From positions 425,820,240 through 425,884,239 of the forward strand of contig OV050030.1 of the NCBI GenBank assembly GCA_920105625.2: 64,000 nt of DNA. Direction: 5' to 3'. The stretch is from Clusia tigrina (taxonomy: Eukaryota; Arthropoda; Insecta; Diptera; Clusiidae). Below the pieces are notes generated by a model, which saw only the letters and a list, made by a program, of their open reading frames with translations, was not told the origin of the DNA and ran no database searches. Position 1 is the first letter of the stretch, and every line of letters starts with the position of its first letter. Below, piece by piece: positions 62,816-64,000 of this stretch. Both the position numbers and the translations under genes were made by a program.

Positions 62816-64000
62816 CATCTTTCAAATAAAGAGGGGCATCACAATAGATCTTTCAGGTCGCAGAGTATAATTATCTATGCGTGTATCTATCATCTATGCT
62901 TGGGCTTTAGGGTCTGATGTTTTGGGAATGGATAATGTACATTCCTTATTCCTGGACAGACTTCTGAGGTTCATAAAAGAGTCAAAGAAGTTTGAAAAGG
63001 TGTAACTTCCTTTCCAAAATCTACTATATCCCCCCCCTTCCCTAAATATTTGTGCAGGCTTAATACAATAGGCATCAATGACTGAGTGCTTGGCGGCTCT
63101 CCGGCCTACCCCACTTCTATCTATCTATCTATATATAATGCTTGGGCAATGACCTTTCTTGAGCTTCTGGTACTTTTTATGGTTATTAATGTTTGCATGT
63201 CACAACTCATTCTTCGCCTTTTAAATTTGTATATGTTGGCATATTTGGCAAAGTACTCCTGCCCTTCTGTCAAGCAATCCCAAAATGAAATCACATTAAC
63301 TCCATTGGGAATAAGTCAAAATGAACTATTATAAACATTAGCAGAGGTCAAAGCGAGCTGTGATCCCATGCCACACATACAGATGAGTACGCCTACTAAG
63401 ACCACACCTCCTCGTGACACAGGGCGAGAATGTAACAAGTCCCTGCAGATGACTAATGGCTTTGCAGCCATTGGCAGCTGCCAGTCAATTAAAAGTTTCT
63501 CCCGGTTTTTTGCTCATTATAACTACGCTGATTGCATTTTATTTAATCGACGCGATTCATCGTAATTGTGGCAATGGTTTTCGTAACTGCAAGACAGTTT
63601 CGCATAAGCGTCTCCACGTGTCAACCTTGACACCAGAAATGAAGCTGTTTCCTTGGCGCTGCTCATTTACTTATTACACCTGCCCTGATTGAATATCGTT
63701 TTACTTGGGCGCCTGGCAACGCCAACCAAAGCGAAGATTGAGGCGAAATTTCAATTGAAATTTCTTCAATGTGCCAATGAATAAGCAGTAGCAGCAACAA
63801 TAACAACAACAACTTAACATTGTCCTGTCGGGAGTCAGAAAAAAATAATTACTTGTAATGCCAGGTTCAATCGTTCAAAATGCGTTGATGAAAAGAACGC
63901 GCTTCATATTGATTTCACAATTTGCCCTGCCCCAGCGCTGCGAGATGGCGGCCATATCACAATTACAACAACAACAATAACAACAACCACAATAGTAGAA
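62816..64000. other. Intergenic tail of the window
   Basis: Short (CTAT)n at 63119-63136 and CAA-type triplet runs at 63795-63815 and 63964-63990. No gene recognised. Confidence 0.5.

Overview
The window is nuclear DNA of a higher (schizophoran) fly. The best guess is a tephritid-like fruit fly, based on fly-type histone and housekeeping orthologues, very short introns, AT-rich spacers and CAA/CATA/TA simple repeats. That assignment is inference; no species marker was found.

Region 1 (1-29544) is the edge of a tandem replication-dependent histone array. The unit order is H3(+) H2A(-) H2B(+) H1(+) H4(-), with an H3-to-H3 period of 5893 bp. Every histone gene is intronless and is followed by a 16-nt 3' stem-loop. 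H3 and H4 are divergent and each has a TATAAATA box. Units 1-3 are nearly identical. Unit 4 is diverged and breaks off at about 29544, before its H4.

The standout observation is two non-LTR retrotransposons of different families in this array. Element B (1-~1590, running off the left edge) and element A (19281-24237, complete, both ORFs open) sit at the same position of the H4-H3 spacer, within 2-3 bp of each other, and in the same orientation. The site coincides with the predicted H4 transcription start, about 30 bp downstream of the H4 TATA box. Each insertion is in the H4 sense direction. It therefore places the element immediately behind the H4 core promoter and cuts the H4 coding region off from it. 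Element A is flanked by a perfect 13-bp target duplication, and its length plus that duplication (4970 bp) exactly accounts for the enlarged H3-to-H3 spacing. This looks like a Jockey-type lineage specialised for the histone cluster, a niche analogous to R1/R2 in rDNA or TART/HeT-A at telomeres. I know of no description of it, but I could not search.

Region 2 (29545-34900) is a graveyard of transposons. It holds an R1/LOA-like non-LTR remnant interrupted by a broken mariner, a Jockey-type RT remnant, and a 513-bp Harbinger-like element with TAA duplications.

Region 3 (35000-57000) carries single-copy genes: a mitochondrial-type NAD kinase (NADK2, +), DEAD-box helicase DDX49/Dbp45A (-), ribosomal protein eS24 (-), a Plus-C odorant-binding protein (-) and a UDP-glycosyltransferase (-). 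The 3-kb intron of the helicase contains a 1.4-kb, 22-bp minisatellite with a higher-order 704-bp repeat. Exon structures were assigned by hand from GT/AG sites and protein-family similarity.

Region 4 (57000-64000) is mostly non-coding, with small imperfect tandem repeats and a non-LTR 3' remnant at about 62400-62800 that shares sequence with one at 30400. No tRNA, rRNA or CRISPR was recognised.
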